A DNA stretch of 64,000 bases from Bacillus sp. PAMC26568 (GTDB lineage: Bacteria > Bacillota > Bacilli > Bacillales > Bacillaceae). Position 1 is the first letter of the stretch; every line of letters begins with the position of its first letter. The position numbers and the translations under genes were made by a program. Positions 1-8,521 of this stretch are shown one piece after another. A model generated the notes under the pieces. That model worked only from the letters and a program-made list of their open reading frames with translations, was not told the origin of the DNA and did not search any database. Location of the stretch: positions 2,046,001-2,110,000 of the forward strand of contig NZ_CP060137.1 in the NCBI RefSeq assembly GCF_014235785.1. The letters run 5' to 3'.

Positions 1-72
1 ATCTTTTTTTATCAAACTTTAATATAGATTAATAGCAGCTTTTTCAAATAAGCATTCTTGAATAGCAGATGT

Positions 73-129
73 AAAACCGTAAGAAAACAATACCTCCGAT
101 GGGGGGTCTTGCTTTTTTACGGTTTTTTA
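73..129 (+). terminator. Rho-independent terminator of an upstream gene
   Basis: A long hairpin pairs AAAACCGTAAG with TTTTTTACGGTTTT, with an inner ACCTCC/GGGGGT stem, and ends in a T-run. Its gene lies left of the window. Confidence 0.75.
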
Positions 130-226
130 GGTTACTCGATAAAAAATCTCCACTAAATCCCACTATTATTTTATCAGTATGAAGGAGTATGATTAAATTT
201 ATATTTTTTAAGTTTGCAGAAGGAAG

Positions 227-1756
227 ATGAAGAAAGTGAAAAAAAGATATAGCAGCTTTATTGTTTTAATTCTACTATTAAATCTGCTGCCCATTAATGG
301 AGCGGCAGAATCAAATAATTTGCGAATTGGCACAGTGAAAGCGAATAATGCCAATGTATATACTGCACCAAACCTAAGTTCACCTGTGTTAGAGGTACTG
401 GAAAAAGGGGATGAATACCCGATTATTCAAACATCTGCAGGAGATTCTGCCGCATTAATTACACATACGGTAAGCAGCGGAAATACTTTAGGGAAAATTG
501 CAAGTCAATATGGGACAACAGTCAGCGAACTGAAAACTATCAATAAATTAAAAAATGATAGTATTTCAAGAGGGCAAAAGCTAAAAATCCCACAAAAATA
601 TTATGTTCATACTGTTATTTCTGGTGATACGTTATGGAAGATTTCCCGCAAATATGAAGTGGGACAAAATGATATTTCTATCCTTAATTCTTTGAATTCA
701 GCACAGCTTAAAGTTGGCCAGAAATTAAATATCCCAGTTTATTATGATCAAGTTCAATTGCTGGGCGGAAAAAAAGGGTGGATAAAAAAGTCTCTGGTTC
801 AAGTAAAAGCTAAAGAACGGATTGTGATGGGCTGGAGTTTTAATGGAACAGCAAAAACGTACATTCAGCAATTGAAAAATAAATCGAATTTAAATGTTGT
901 ATCTCCGCGGTGGTTTTCATTAAATCTGTCGGAAAATGGAGCTGCTGTCAATACAGATCCAAAATATGCCGAGGCAGCACATACTTCAGGCAAGCAGGTA
1001 TGGCCGCTCCTCGGAAACAATTTTGATCCTGTCTTAACACACTCAATCTTAAGCAATCCAGAAAAACGCAAAAAGCTTGTTTTTACTCTTAGTGATGCCT
1101 TAATCCAAAGCAAGAGTGATGGAATTAATATTGATTTTGAAAACATCGATATTAAAAACAAACAGGATTATGTACAGTTCATCCGAGAACTGAAGAATGC
1201 TCTAAAGCCTCACGGAATGATCGTTTCGGTAGATGTTACAAGAACGAGCGATGATCCTTTCTGGTCAGGAAGTTTAGACCGAAGAGAAATTGGAAAAATA
1301 GCTGATTATGTAATAATGATGGGGTACGATGAACATTGGGGCGGCAGTCCTAAAGCAGGTTCAGTTGCTTCCTTGCCTTGGGTGCAGGAAGGCATTCAGC
1401 TTTTAATGAATGATGTGCCATCTCATAAAATCATACTCGCTGTTCCATTCTACACTCGAGAATGGGTGACAGACTTATCAGTAAACAAAGTGAGAAGCAT
1501 TGACCGTTCCATGGCAGAAGTGAATAAAATCATAGCATCAAAGGGCCTAAAGCGAGTATGGGATAAAACAGCATCACAGTACTATGTGGAATACACTGAA
1601 AAAGGTGAAAAACATCAAATATGGATAGAAGATAAAAAATCAGTGGAACTCCGATTGAATATGATAAAACGAAATTATTTAGGCGGAGCAGCTGCTTGGT
1701 ATATTGGTTCTGAAACTCCTGATATATGGGGTGTTTATCATTTTAATTCATTATGA
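227..1756 (+). CDS. SH3/LysM/GH18 spore-type cell wall hydrolase
   Basis: This 509-residue secreted protein is predicted to cleave peptidoglycan (N-acetylglucosaminidase type, as in the B. subtilis YaaH/YdhD group). A signal peptide covers about residues 1-27. It is followed by an SH3b-like stretch (about 32-75), two LysM domains (about 79-124 and 126-172) and a GH18 barrel (about 195-505). The catalytic motif reads DGINIDFE, the N-for-D variant of DGxDxDxE known from spore GH18 enzymes, with the acid Glu kept. AGGAAG precedes the ATG. Presence of LysM domains suggests spore cortex or cell wall binding. It stands alone between two terminators. Exact orthology is not assigned. Confidence 0.88.
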   Translation: MKKVKKRYSSFIVLILLLNLLPINGAAESNNLRIGTVKANNANVYTAPNLSSPVLEVLEKGDEYPIIQTSAGDSAALITHTVSSGNTLGKIASQYGTTVSELKTINKLKNDSISRGQKLKIPQKYYVHTVISGDTLWKISRKYEVGQNDISILNSLNSAQLKVGQKLNIPVYYDQVQLLGGKKGWIKKSLVQVKAKERIVMGWSFNGTAKTYIQQLKNKSNLNVVSPRWFSLNLSENGAAVNTDPKYAEAAHTSGKQVWPLLGNNFDPVLTHSILSNPEKRKKLVFTLSDALIQSKSDGINIDFENIDIKNKQDYVQFIRELKNALKPHGMIVSVDVTRTSDDPFWSGSLDRREIGKIADYVIMMGYDEHWGGSPKAGSVASLPWVQEGIQLLMNDVPSHKIILAVPFYTREWVTDLSVNKVRSIDRSMAEVNKIIASKGLKRVWDKTASQYYVEYTEKGEKHQIWIEDKKSVELRLNMIKRNYLGGAAAWYIGSETPDIWGVYHFNSL

Positions 1757-1844
1757 TTTCTATCATTTCTATCGATAAAAGAGTTCTTATAGGTTAAATG
1801 AGAGTGTGAAATTATGCTAGGTAATATATAAAAAAGTTTTATCT

Positions 1845-1875
1845 AAAATCCTGTGTTGATGCACAGGATTTTTTC
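1845..1875 (+). terminator. Terminator after the GH18 gene
   Basis: AAAATCCTGTG pairs with CACAGGATTTT and is followed by a T-run. The rest of the gap to 2231 shows no supported gene. Confidence 0.8.
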
Positions 1876-2231
1876 TTGTTCAGCAATCGGGCCACGAATC
1901 TTTATCACTTTGAGCCAAATGATGATTTGATAATTGAATTCAAAAATTTTTAGTTATCTGACTTACGGGGGATTCATTTTTAGGGAATGAAGAATAGGTT
2001 CAGTTATGCTGCTTTGGCTGTTAAAGGTTGTACTTTTTCTGGACAATATAACGTATTGATAAAATGTGTACTTTTGTTTAGAAGCAAAAAAATAGTTAGA
2101 TTAGTAGGGAATTTTTCATCTGCTTATTATCATAGGGTATTGCTCCATGGATTTTTAATCATAGTTCCACCTCTAATCAATGGTTAATATATTGTATTGT
2201 ATCTAAAAAGCGTTTTGAATGAGGTGGACCG

Positions 2232-2792
2232 GTGTATTTTTTTAAATCAATTTCAGATGATGTTCGATTTGCCCAATTAGAATTTCGTAAACATACAAAA
2301 GCGAAGAGGCTTGTTTTAGGATCTTTTCTCGCCTGTATGGCTGCTGTACTTCAAGCAGCAGGTGGCTTTTTACCAGGGATCGGATATTTTATCAGTCCAT
2401 TTGCCACTTTACCCATTCTGATTGGTGCGATGTTTTCCCTTCAGATGGGAGTGATGTCTTATTTTCTTACCATCCTGTTGCTATTCATTCTGTTTCCAAG
2501 TGAACTAGTCGTTTTTCCTTTTACAACAGGGCTGTTAGGGATTGGTATAGGCGCAGCTTTTTCCTTTTTCAAGAAGAGCTTAAGCATTATTTCTATTGGT
2601 GCCATTCTCTTAACAATAGGAATTATGAGTCTACTATATATTTTCTACTTTCCCATACTTGGTCCAGCCGTTTCCGATTCCTTTTCTTTCCTTACAGCAG
2701 GAAGTATTTTTTTATTTTCTTTCCTCTATACCGCGTTATGGGTTGAGATGGCTTTATTCTTTTTTAAAAAATTTAAGAACTTTATAACTTAG
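2232..2792 (+). CDS. Polytopic membrane protein, ECF S-component-like
   Basis: This 186-residue protein starts at GTG behind GAGGTGG. It has a short basic N-terminus and then five or six hydrophobic segments (about 28-50, 52-72, 73-93, 95-113, 118-140, 150-178). The layout, with small Gly-rich turns such as LPGIGYFISPFATLPILIGA, resembles the small integral S-components or DUF2232-type proteins of Firmicutes. No ATPase gene is adjacent, so any transport role is inference. Family assignment is uncertain. Confidence 0.6.
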   Translation: MYFFKSISDDVRFAQLEFRKHTKAKRLVLGSFLACMAAVLQAAGGFLPGIGYFISPFATLPILIGAMFSLQMGVMSYFLTILLLFILFPSELVVFPFTTGLLGIGIGAAFSFFKKSLSIISIGAILLTIGIMSLLYIFYFPILGPAVSDSFSFLTAGSIFLFSFLYTALWVEMALFFFKKFKNFIT

Positions 2793-2799
2793 TGACTCT

Positions 2800-3139
2800 C
2801 CAAACACCCCAGTAATTGGAACGGCATAGATTATTGCACTGGGTGGCTTAAAGATTCCGAAATCGGTAATAAACATTTCCTTTGTTTTCCAAGGGTAACA
2901 TCAATGGGTCTTTACAAGCCGCCTTTACCGGGGTAAATGTAACAACAGGTCTAGGCGGTTGCATAGGATGCTGGGCAAGTAAAAACGATGGCTGTGGTTT
3001 TCCTTTCTGTTTAAAGCGTGGATTTGTGACTGGGAGACCGCCCGTATAATCCGGCCAGCCATACCACATTCCTTGTCTATCCATTGAAACTCATCAGGAG
3101 AATTCTCGACAGGCCAGCTGCCGCGGACATAAATATGTT
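2800..3139 (-). pseudogene. Decayed C-terminal fragment of a second glucose/sorbosone dehydrogenase
   Basis: On the minus strand three frames together give consecutive pieces of a GSDH (PF07995) C-terminus: VRGSWPVENSPDEFQW (frame 1, from about 3137), then MWYGWPDYTGGLPVTNPRF and QPSFLLAQHPMQPPRP (frame 2, 3084 down to about 2870), then FITDFGIFKPPSAIIYAVP (frame 3, to about 2800). At least two frameshifts separate them and the N-terminal propeller is missing. The fragment begins immediately after the stop of the intact gene at 3145. This suggests a deletion between tandem paralogues, or a recombination scar. Confidence 0.75.
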
Positions 3140-3144
3140 AAGAA

Positions 3145-4554
3145 TCATGGAACAATTTCAAAAACAGTACCTTGGTTAAAATCAGTAACTTTCATAGAGC
3201 CATAAACCCCTAAATATAGTCTGGTTTGATCCAGATTCGTTCCCAAATTAACATAAAAAACTGATTGAGACCCAAAATCATAATCGGTTTTAATTACACT
3301 AAAATCATTTAGTTTACCATCTTGTCTTACGCTGGTATATGCTAAAGCCCCTCTAAGCTGAGGTTGAGATTCTTTCCGGGCAAGATCGATAAACACAACG
3401 CTTCCTGTTAAATCGGGGATTCCATTCCCCATATATGGCTGGACTCCTGTTAGTGCAGTTCCTCCAAACTTATCGGGTCTGGGATCATTATGAAAATAAC
3501 TAGTTAAAGGCTGAAGGCGCCTCACTGAGGTCTTTACTGCTTCATTGTAATAAGCAATTGTTTTCTCATCCAAAGTCGAATTTGCAGAGCAGCCCCTTAT
3601 TACCGAAGTAGGAAAAGCACCTTCCCAACCTCGCCAGCCAAGGTTAATAAATCCTTCTTGGTCAGGTGAAGAATTCAATGATGAAGCTTGAATAAACTGA
3701 GTGACTGGTATTGGTTTATAATGAATAAATGAAAAAATCGACTCTACTAAATCCTGTCCGACATTTCCCACATATTTGATATACTGATTATAATACCTTT
3801 GAAATGAAATACCTGGTATATTGCGAACCCCCTTGGCCATTACCGTAAGCGTTTCCTGAATAGATACGGGAAGTTCATTAAAACGTGTGACTGCGGGTGG
3901 ATTATACATAAATGTATTCTTACCTACATCAATTTCAATTATTTTACCAGCGATTTCCATATTCTCCTGGCTTAAATTAAATGGATCATAGCCAGATCCA
4001 CCATCTCCGGTTGTTAAAACAAGTTTCCCTGTTTCAGGTGAAAAGTTTAAGCTATTGAAACCATTATGATTTGAAAATGGTCTTCTTAAGTTAAGTAATA
4101 TCCGTCGTTTTTGAGGTTGACCATTCGATTGTAAAATCCATTCTTCAACTGTATCAATATGATCATATTGAGTTTCTCTATTTATCCACCTTAGGTTTAA
4201 AGTTCCAGGATCACAGGGGTCAGGCTTAAAAGATTCAGTAAGAGTACCTGGACCTTGTGTTCCAGCTACTGAATAATGAAGATAAAACAGACCGTTATAA
4301 TAAAATTCGGGATGAAACGCTAGTCCCAGCAATCCCCTTTCATCATAACCGCCAGAACCACCTAGCTTTATGACTCGCGGGCGAATATCTAAAAAAGTCC
4401 TTATAACTCCGTTTCCTATGTAGAAGATTTCTCCTACCTGGGTAGCAATAAATAATCTTTCAATTGAGTCACCCGGAAGTATAGCTGTTTTCAAAACAGT
4501 GGGTAAATTTATCTTACTTACAATTGGCCGTAAACTAACATTAACTTTTAACAA
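3145..4554 (-). CDS. PQQ-type glucose/sorbosone dehydrogenase family beta-propeller protein
   Basis: This is a 469-residue protein of the soluble glucose/sorbosone dehydrogenase fold (PF07995). Family landmarks visible are ERGLLGLAFHPEF near residue 93, the HNGFNSLNFSPETGKLVLTT segment and the TGDGGSGYDP loop. No signal peptide is evident. Start is TTG at 4554, about 11 nt from AAGGAG. Oxidation of a sugar or aldose with PQQ is the family activity; the real substrate here is unknown, and no PQQ biosynthesis genes are in the window. Directly downstream lies a broken relative. Confidence 0.78.
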   Translation of the reverse strand: MLKVNVSLRPIVSKINLPTVLKTAILPGDSIERLFIATQVGEIFYIGNGVIRTFLDIRPRVIKLGGSGGYDERGLLGLAFHPEFYYNGLFYLHYSVAGTQGPGTLTESFKPDPCDPGTLNLRWINRETQYDHIDTVEEWILQSNGQPQKRRILLNLRRPFSNHNGFNSLNFSPETGKLVLTTGDGGSGYDPFNLSQENMEIAGKIIEIDVGKNTFMYNPPAVTRFNELPVSIQETLTVMAKGVRNIPGISFQRYYNQYIKYVGNVGQDLVESIFSFIHYKPIPVTQFIQASSLNSSPDQEGFINLGWRGWEGAFPTSVIRGCSANSTLDEKTIAYYNEAVKTSVRRLQPLTSYFHNDPRPDKFGGTALTGVQPYMGNGIPDLTGSVVFIDLARKESQPQLRGALAYTSVRQDGKLNDFSVIKTDYDFGSQSVFYVNLGTNLDQTRLYLGVYGSMKVTDFNQGTVFEIVP

Positions 4555-4732
4555 CTAACTTTACACTCCTTCATATTGTTTCCTTTTAAAACAATATGAA
4601 AAGAACGGTTCAATTAGTACCAATTAGGTCAGTATAGGAAAGCGCTGCAGATAGGAACAAATGGATGGAGCCTTATTAAGAGAAACATCTTTCATATGTT
4701 GTGTTGAATTAAGCTAAAAAGCAGGTTAGCAG

Positions 4733-4935
4733 GTTAATTGCATATTGATAGATGAGTCCTTAGAGCCTATATCTCACTTAAAGAATTTATTAGAGCTAAA
4801 ACTATCGAATCAATTTCCAACCGAAGAGTTTGCGAGACTGTCAGTTATGCTCCCTAAAACTAAATGTGAATACTTTAATCCGTTAAAATGGACGACCCGA
4901 TAGATGGCAAGGATATTATGGTACTACCCCAATAA
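4733..4935 (+). pseudogene. Remnant of a leucine-rich-repeat-like gene
   Basis: An open stretch without a clear start reads SLEPISHLKNLLELKLSNQF and continues to MLPKTKCEYFNP. It hits a stop at 4901, while the +1-shifted frame continues as DDPIDGKDIMVLPQ to 4935. The regular Leu spacing and the CEYFNP ending look like the C-terminus of an LRR-type protein. The 5' part is absent. Function and family are not firm. The rest of the 4555-5008 gap shows nothing supported. Confidence 0.4.
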
Positions 4936-5008
4936 TAGGAACATTTATCAAATAAACCTGTAGAAAATAAAAGTGAAAGAGTTTGGTTTCTAAGGCGTTC
5001 CTTGCTGT

Positions 5009-5473
5009 TTAACGGAAATATGATGAGAAGAGGAAAATCTTCCAAACGATGATTAAAAATAACATATATCCAAAAAAGGAATAAGCATGATTCCATTCAG
5101 TATGATGTATAAACAATCCTAGTTGTTCAGTAAATTGTTCTATGAAAAATATAACAACGCTAATAATAAGAATCATCATTAAACGTGCAAATGGCTGAAG
5201 CCGTTTGGCAACAAACAAAAAGAGCACCGTGAAGAGTGGAAGGATAAATAAAGTAAACACAATATTAATTGTAAATATTTCAGGGAAAAGCCTAACAGGA
5301 AAGTGATACATTCCTTTCCCAACAAAAATTAAATCTAAATAAGTCCCAACAAATGAAGAGAATAAAGCTAATGTTATATATGCATAAAGATCTTTACTCC
5401 CTTCTGAGAAAGATCGCCTTTTTTGCAATGATGGCAAGCTCAATTTTCTCAATCGTTTTACAGTAAACATCAT
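5009..5473 (-). CDS. CBO0543-type membrane protein
   Basis: This 154-residue integral membrane protein has about five hydrophobic helices after a basic N-terminus (residues 1-25). The ATG at 5473 was chosen because AGGTGG lies 9 nt upstream; an upstream in-frame GTG at 5485 has no usable spacing. The gene starts inside the 3' end of the DUF2515 gene (overlap of about 80 nt), so the two are probably co-transcribed and translationally coupled. The helix pattern and the HHTEWNHAYSFFGY stretch fit the CBO0543 family of Firmicutes membrane proteins, whose function is unknown. Confidence 0.65.
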   Translation of the reverse strand: MMFTVKRLRKLSLPSLQKRRSFSEGSKDLYAYITLALFSSFVGTYLDLIFVGKGMYHFPVRLFPEIFTINIVFTLFILPLFTVLFLFVAKRLQPFARLMMILIISVVIFFIEQFTEQLGLFIHHTEWNHAYSFFGYMLFLIIVWKIFLFSSYFR

Positions 5474-6560
5474 AAATTTCACCACCTGCGTATTTTTCTT
5501 CTTCCATTAAATAATCGATAATTCTCCAATCATCAAACCAGTCACCTTTTTCAGCTTCTGAATGATCAACATTTTTCCAAGCAAATTGCAATGGAGGACT
5601 ATATATACGCAACGCTCCTTTTTTAAGTTGGCACTGTTTTGTTCTTCTCCGATAAATGGAACCTGGCAGCGATTCGCTAACATGATGAAAAAGATGATCC
5701 CAATAATCTTTTCTAGAACCTGTATGAGGATGTTTGTTAGCCCAAAGTAAAACACCTTGTAAGACAGATTCTTGATGAAAAAGTAAGGAATATAATCGCT
5801 TTCCTAACATGATTCGCTCATGAAGCGAATCAAAATGTTGCAAAGTTTCTCCAAGTAAGTTTGGTTTTTCTGCCTTTTCTTTCTTATAATATGGAAAAAT
5901 TATATGATTAAAATGCAGAAAATCATACAGCCTAAATCCAATTGTATTTAATACCGTTTTTTTGAAATGATGATTTTGAATAACCTTTTTTTCTAAATAA
6001 CTTTGTTCGTTTATAACCGTCGCGATGGCTAACAGATAGCAGTCGCCATGCTCCCAAAAATAATTCCATATTGTTTCCATAAATACTGAAACATCCACGT
6101 AAGGAAGAAGATAAAAAAGATTTTTATTGATTTTTAAACTTTGCTTATACAGCAAAAATTGCGGATAAACGTCTTGAAATATTAACCAATTTCCGCGTTC
6201 TAAAAATAAAAAGAAATTTTGTTGTTCTTTTTCAGACAACAGCCTTTGGAGGAGATCACCTTTTAAATCTGTCATGTGCCAGCCGCCATTTCGTGATACC
6301 ATATGGCCTAATAGAGCCCAGTGGATTTCAGGGTGCTGTAGAAAAAAATCCAAATAAGCCTGTGTTCTGATGACATTATTCACATTCAACTTATTCGTCA
6401 TTTCTTTAATATAGTTAATTAGTTTTCTTTCCTCTTTTGACAGTTTTAGTTCTGAAAAAGTGCTTGGTTTATTTTTTCTCTTTCTCTTCAATTCTTCTTT
6501 TATTTCAAGGTAAGATTTTATCGTTATTTTCTTTCTTTTGAAACGACCGATAGCCATCAT
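5394..6560 (-). CDS. DUF2515 family protein (YppC-like)
   Basis: This 388-residue soluble protein resembles B. subtilis YppC (DUF2515), of unknown function. Family signatures are NNVIRTQAYLDFFLQHPEIH (about residues 60-79) followed by ALLGHMVSRNGGWHMTDLKG, and HPHTGSRKDYWDHLF near residue 282. An ATG-ATG start lies behind GGAG. It overlaps the membrane gene at 5009. A second, heavily broken copy of the same family lies at 24003-24959, so this one is the only functional copy in the window. Confidence 0.82.
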   Translation of the reverse strand: MMAIGRFKRKKITIKSYLEIKEELKRKRKNKPSTFSELKLSKEERKLINYIKEMTNKLNVNNVIRTQAYLDFFLQHPEIHWALLGHMVSRNGGWHMTDLKGDLLQRLLSEKEQQNFFLFLERGNWLIFQDVYPQFLLYKQSLKINKNLFYLLPYVDVSVFMETIWNYFWEHGDCYLLAIATVINEQSYLEKKVIQNHHFKKTVLNTIGFRLYDFLHFNHIIFPYYKKEKAEKPNLLGETLQHFDSLHERIMLGKRLYSLLFHQESVLQGVLLWANKHPHTGSRKDYWDHLFHHVSESLPGSIYRRRTKQCQLKKGALRIYSPPLQFAWKNVDHSEAEKGDWFDDWRIIDYLMEEEKYAGGEIYDVYCKTIEKIELAIIAKKAIFLRRE

Positions 6561-6644
6561 TTCACTCCGTCCTAGGAATTATCGTGAGTAGAAAGAATAT
6601 GTATATGAAAAACTGCTTTTAACAAAGAGAGGGTTAACAATGGT

Positions 6645-6899
6645 ATGAAACAAATGGTTGAAGCTGAAATAAACCGGTTGGTTAACATTCTTATAGAAGA
6701 ACAGAACCCCGACGGATCATGGTCCTATCCGTTTGAGACGGGTATTTCAACGGATTGCTATATGATCATCTTATTACGCACATTAGAAATAAATGATGAA
6801 GATTTAATTTACTCGTTGGTGCGTCGGATTCTTAGCAAGCAGGGTGAAAATGGGGCCTGGAAGATATTTTATGATGAATTGGGGGCTTTACTTCAATAA
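6645..6899 (+). pseudogene. sqhC: N-terminal stub of squalene-hopene cyclase/sporulenol synthase
   Basis: The 84-residue reading frame matches only the N-terminal repeat of the squalene-hopene cyclase family: EEQNPDGSWSYPFETG, then CYMIILLRTLEINDEDLIY, then the QW-like GENGAWKIFYDELG. Full family members exceed 600 residues and carry a DxDD active site, which is absent. The frame ends at TAA 6897-6899 and no further cyclase sequence follows before 7012. The terpenoid cyclase function is therefore lost here. Upstream GAGAGGG is a weak RBS. Confidence 0.72.
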
Positions 6900-7011
6900 G
6901 AAGTAGGGCTTTTTATTGCACAAACGGGGAAGTTTTTTCATTATTAAACTATCGGGCATTTTATAAGAATTTTATGGAAATATTCTTGTAATGAAGAGGA
7001 GGGTTAATTAG

Positions 7012-7338
7012 ATGTTAATTTTTTCTGTAATCGCATTTGCAGCTTTGATTATATCCATTGTGTCAACGTTTTTTGCTATCAAAGGAAAGCATCAACTTTA
7101 CTGGATTGCCGCAATCGGAATATATATTTTCAGCTTGATTGCAGGTTTTAGCATAGGACAGATTACTGTTGGATTAACATTTGTGTTTTTAGCTTTGGCT
7201 ATCGGTAATTCATTTAATATGATAAAAAACAAATTACAATTCAAAGCTTGTTTAGGAGTTGGATTTTTGGTTGGGGTTTTAATGGTAGCTTTTGTTGATG
7301 ATTATTGGCTATTTTTCCCCATAACGCTACTAAGCTAA
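7012..7338 (+). CDS. Small hydrophobic membrane protein
   Basis: This 108-residue protein has four hydrophobic segments (about 2-22, 27-48, 51-68, 80-105) and few charged residues apart from KGKH and a KNKLQFK loop. It starts at ATG behind GAGGAGGG. I do not recognise the family. It follows the broken cyclase and precedes a hairpin at 7526. Confidence 0.6.
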   Translation: MLIFSVIAFAALIISIVSTFFAIKGKHQLYWIAAIGIYIFSLIAGFSIGQITVGLTFVFLALAIGNSFNMIKNKLQFKACLGVGFLVGVLMVAFVDDYWLFFPITLLS

Positions 7339-7525
7339 TGGGTGCAAGAGCTAATTTTTCTAATTTCTACTGTTTTTCCTGCTGCATCAGCTTCAAACAA
7401 ACAATCTTTTTTCCAAAACACGCTCTTTTTTTTGTTCGTTTTTCAAGGTTATTAGTATCATTTGATCAAACATTATTCCAAAGCTAATCCGCCAGCTACT
7501 CTCAGAGAAAAATCGAAAAATACAA

Positions 7526-7565
7526 AAGCAAGTGGAGAATAACGGCTTGTTTTTTCCACTTGCTT
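7526..7565. terminator. Hairpin between membrane gene and doxX
   Basis: AAGCAAGTGGA pairs exactly with TCCACTTGCTT around an 18-nt loop. The T-rich tail is better on the minus strand, so its orientation is uncertain. Confidence 0.45.
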
Positions 7566-7621
7566 CATTTAGGGACTTATGAGAGAGCCCACTAACCTTA
7601 AGAAAAAAGGAGCCATTTAAG

Positions 7622-7638
7622 TTGTGAAAATATTGTGA
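7622..7638 (+). promoter_or_regulatory. Tandem Rex-like half sites
   Basis: TTGTGAA occurs twice in direct orientation separated by four bases. It matches the left half of the Rex consensus TTGTGAANNNNTTCACAA. It is less convincing than the two inverted sites downstream. Confidence 0.35.
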
Positions 7639-7689
7639 AAAGGATTGCTAATCTAACAGTTTGGGAGTATTATAAAAGTGTAGAAAAGA

Positions 7690-7707
7690 TAGTGAAAGTA
7701 TTCACAA
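7690..7707. promoter_or_regulatory. Rex-like operator 1 upstream of doxX
   Basis: TAGTGAAAGTATTCACAA is an inverted repeat, GTGAA-N4-TTCAC, matching the core of the Rex (NADH/NAD sensor) binding site. It lies about 120 nt before the doxX start. Confidence 0.6.
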
Positions 7708-7773
7708 ACTATCTGGACTATAAATAGCTAGCTGGCTGAAAGATTCATCTAAATATATTTTTTTTAAGTTAAA

Positions 7774-7791
7774 ATGTGAAATTATTCACAA
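7774..7791. promoter_or_regulatory. Rex-like operator 2 at the doxX promoter
   Basis: ATGTGAAATTATTCACAA is a near-perfect Rex box (TGTGAA-N4-TTCACA). It overlaps a likely -10 region (TTAAAAT at 7769) 37 nt upstream of the start codon, a position suited to repression. Confidence 0.68.
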
Positions 7792-7827
7792 AGTCATTTA
7801 CTCAATAAAAATTAGGAGATGAGTGGA

Positions 7828-8337
7828 ATGAATGCTACATGGAAAAATGGCCCTATAGTTAATGCGTTTTGGGGAATATTAAGGATTTGGTTAGGTTTTC
7901 AATGGTTAGAGGCCGGCTGGCATAAAGTCACTGGGGGATTTGATGCAGCAGGATTTATCCAAGGTGCCATTGGTAAAGCTGGTGGCGAACATCCCGCAGT
8001 GGCAGGCTGGTATGCCGCATTCCTGGAAAACATTGCTCTTCCAAATACCGGATTGTTTACTTTCCTTGTTGCTTGGGGAGAAGTCCTGGTCGGTATCGGT
8101 TTAATTCTCGGTGCAGCCACTATACCAGCCCTGTTTGCCGGTGCATTTATGAACCTTAACTTCCTGTTGGCAGGTACAACCAGCACAAACCCAGTACTAT
8201 ACACAGTTGCAATCATCCTTTTATTCACTGGAGCAGGTGCTTACTGCTACGGTGTAGATAGATTCGCAATTCCATTCATCAAAGAACATATTGGCAAAGG
8301 CACTCATAAATTCCATCATAAAGCGCCGGCGCACTAA
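7828..8337 (+). CDS. DoxX/DoxD family membrane protein
   Basis: This 169-residue protein with four membrane helices belongs to the DoxX/DoxD family (related to the small subunit of thiosulfate:quinone oxidoreductase). Landmarks are RIWLGFQWLEAGWHKVTGG near the N-terminus and VAWGEVLVGIGLILG in the middle; the tail is His/Lys-rich. The ATG at 7828 was chosen because AGGAG lies 9 nt before it, whereas the ATG at 7819 abuts the RBS. Two Rex-like palindromes precede it, implying expression when NADH is high (low oxygen). It forms a monocistronic unit. Confidence 0.85.
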   Translation: MNATWKNGPIVNAFWGILRIWLGFQWLEAGWHKVTGGFDAAGFIQGAIGKAGGEHPAVAGWYAAFLENIALPNTGLFTFLVAWGEVLVGIGLILGAATIPALFAGAFMNLNFLLAGTTSTNPVLYTVAIILLFTGAGAYCYGVDRFAIPFIKEHIGKGTHKFHHKAPAH

Positions 8338-8383
8338 ACAAGAATATAAATAACTTAATAAGGAGAGAGAGAGATTAAGAAAA

Positions 8384-8407
8384 AACAGGGAGATCAATCT
8401 CCCTGTT
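8384..8407 (-). terminator. Terminator of the EamA gene at 8522
   Basis: An 11-bp perfect stem, AACAGGGAGAT/ATCTCCCTGTT, is followed on the minus strand by TTTTC. It lies about 115 nt beyond the EamA stop. Confidence 0.65.
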
Positions 8408-8521
8408 ACCTGCTGTTTTGTCTGTTTCTTGCTCGCTCGTCAACTGATTTAGCGGGCTTGCGCTTCGATATCATCATGATCAGCAAGCTCAGTTGTGGAT
8501 TTAGAATAAAGTTTGATAATT

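Noticed and set aside
1987..2187. 66-codon plus-strand frame
   Set aside because: It has no RBS, atypical composition and no recognisable family, and lies in a terminator-flanked gap; treated as noise.
7305..7487. 60-codon frame overlapping the end of the membrane gene
   Set aside because: Phe/Ser-rich, no RBS and shifted overlap with a better gene.
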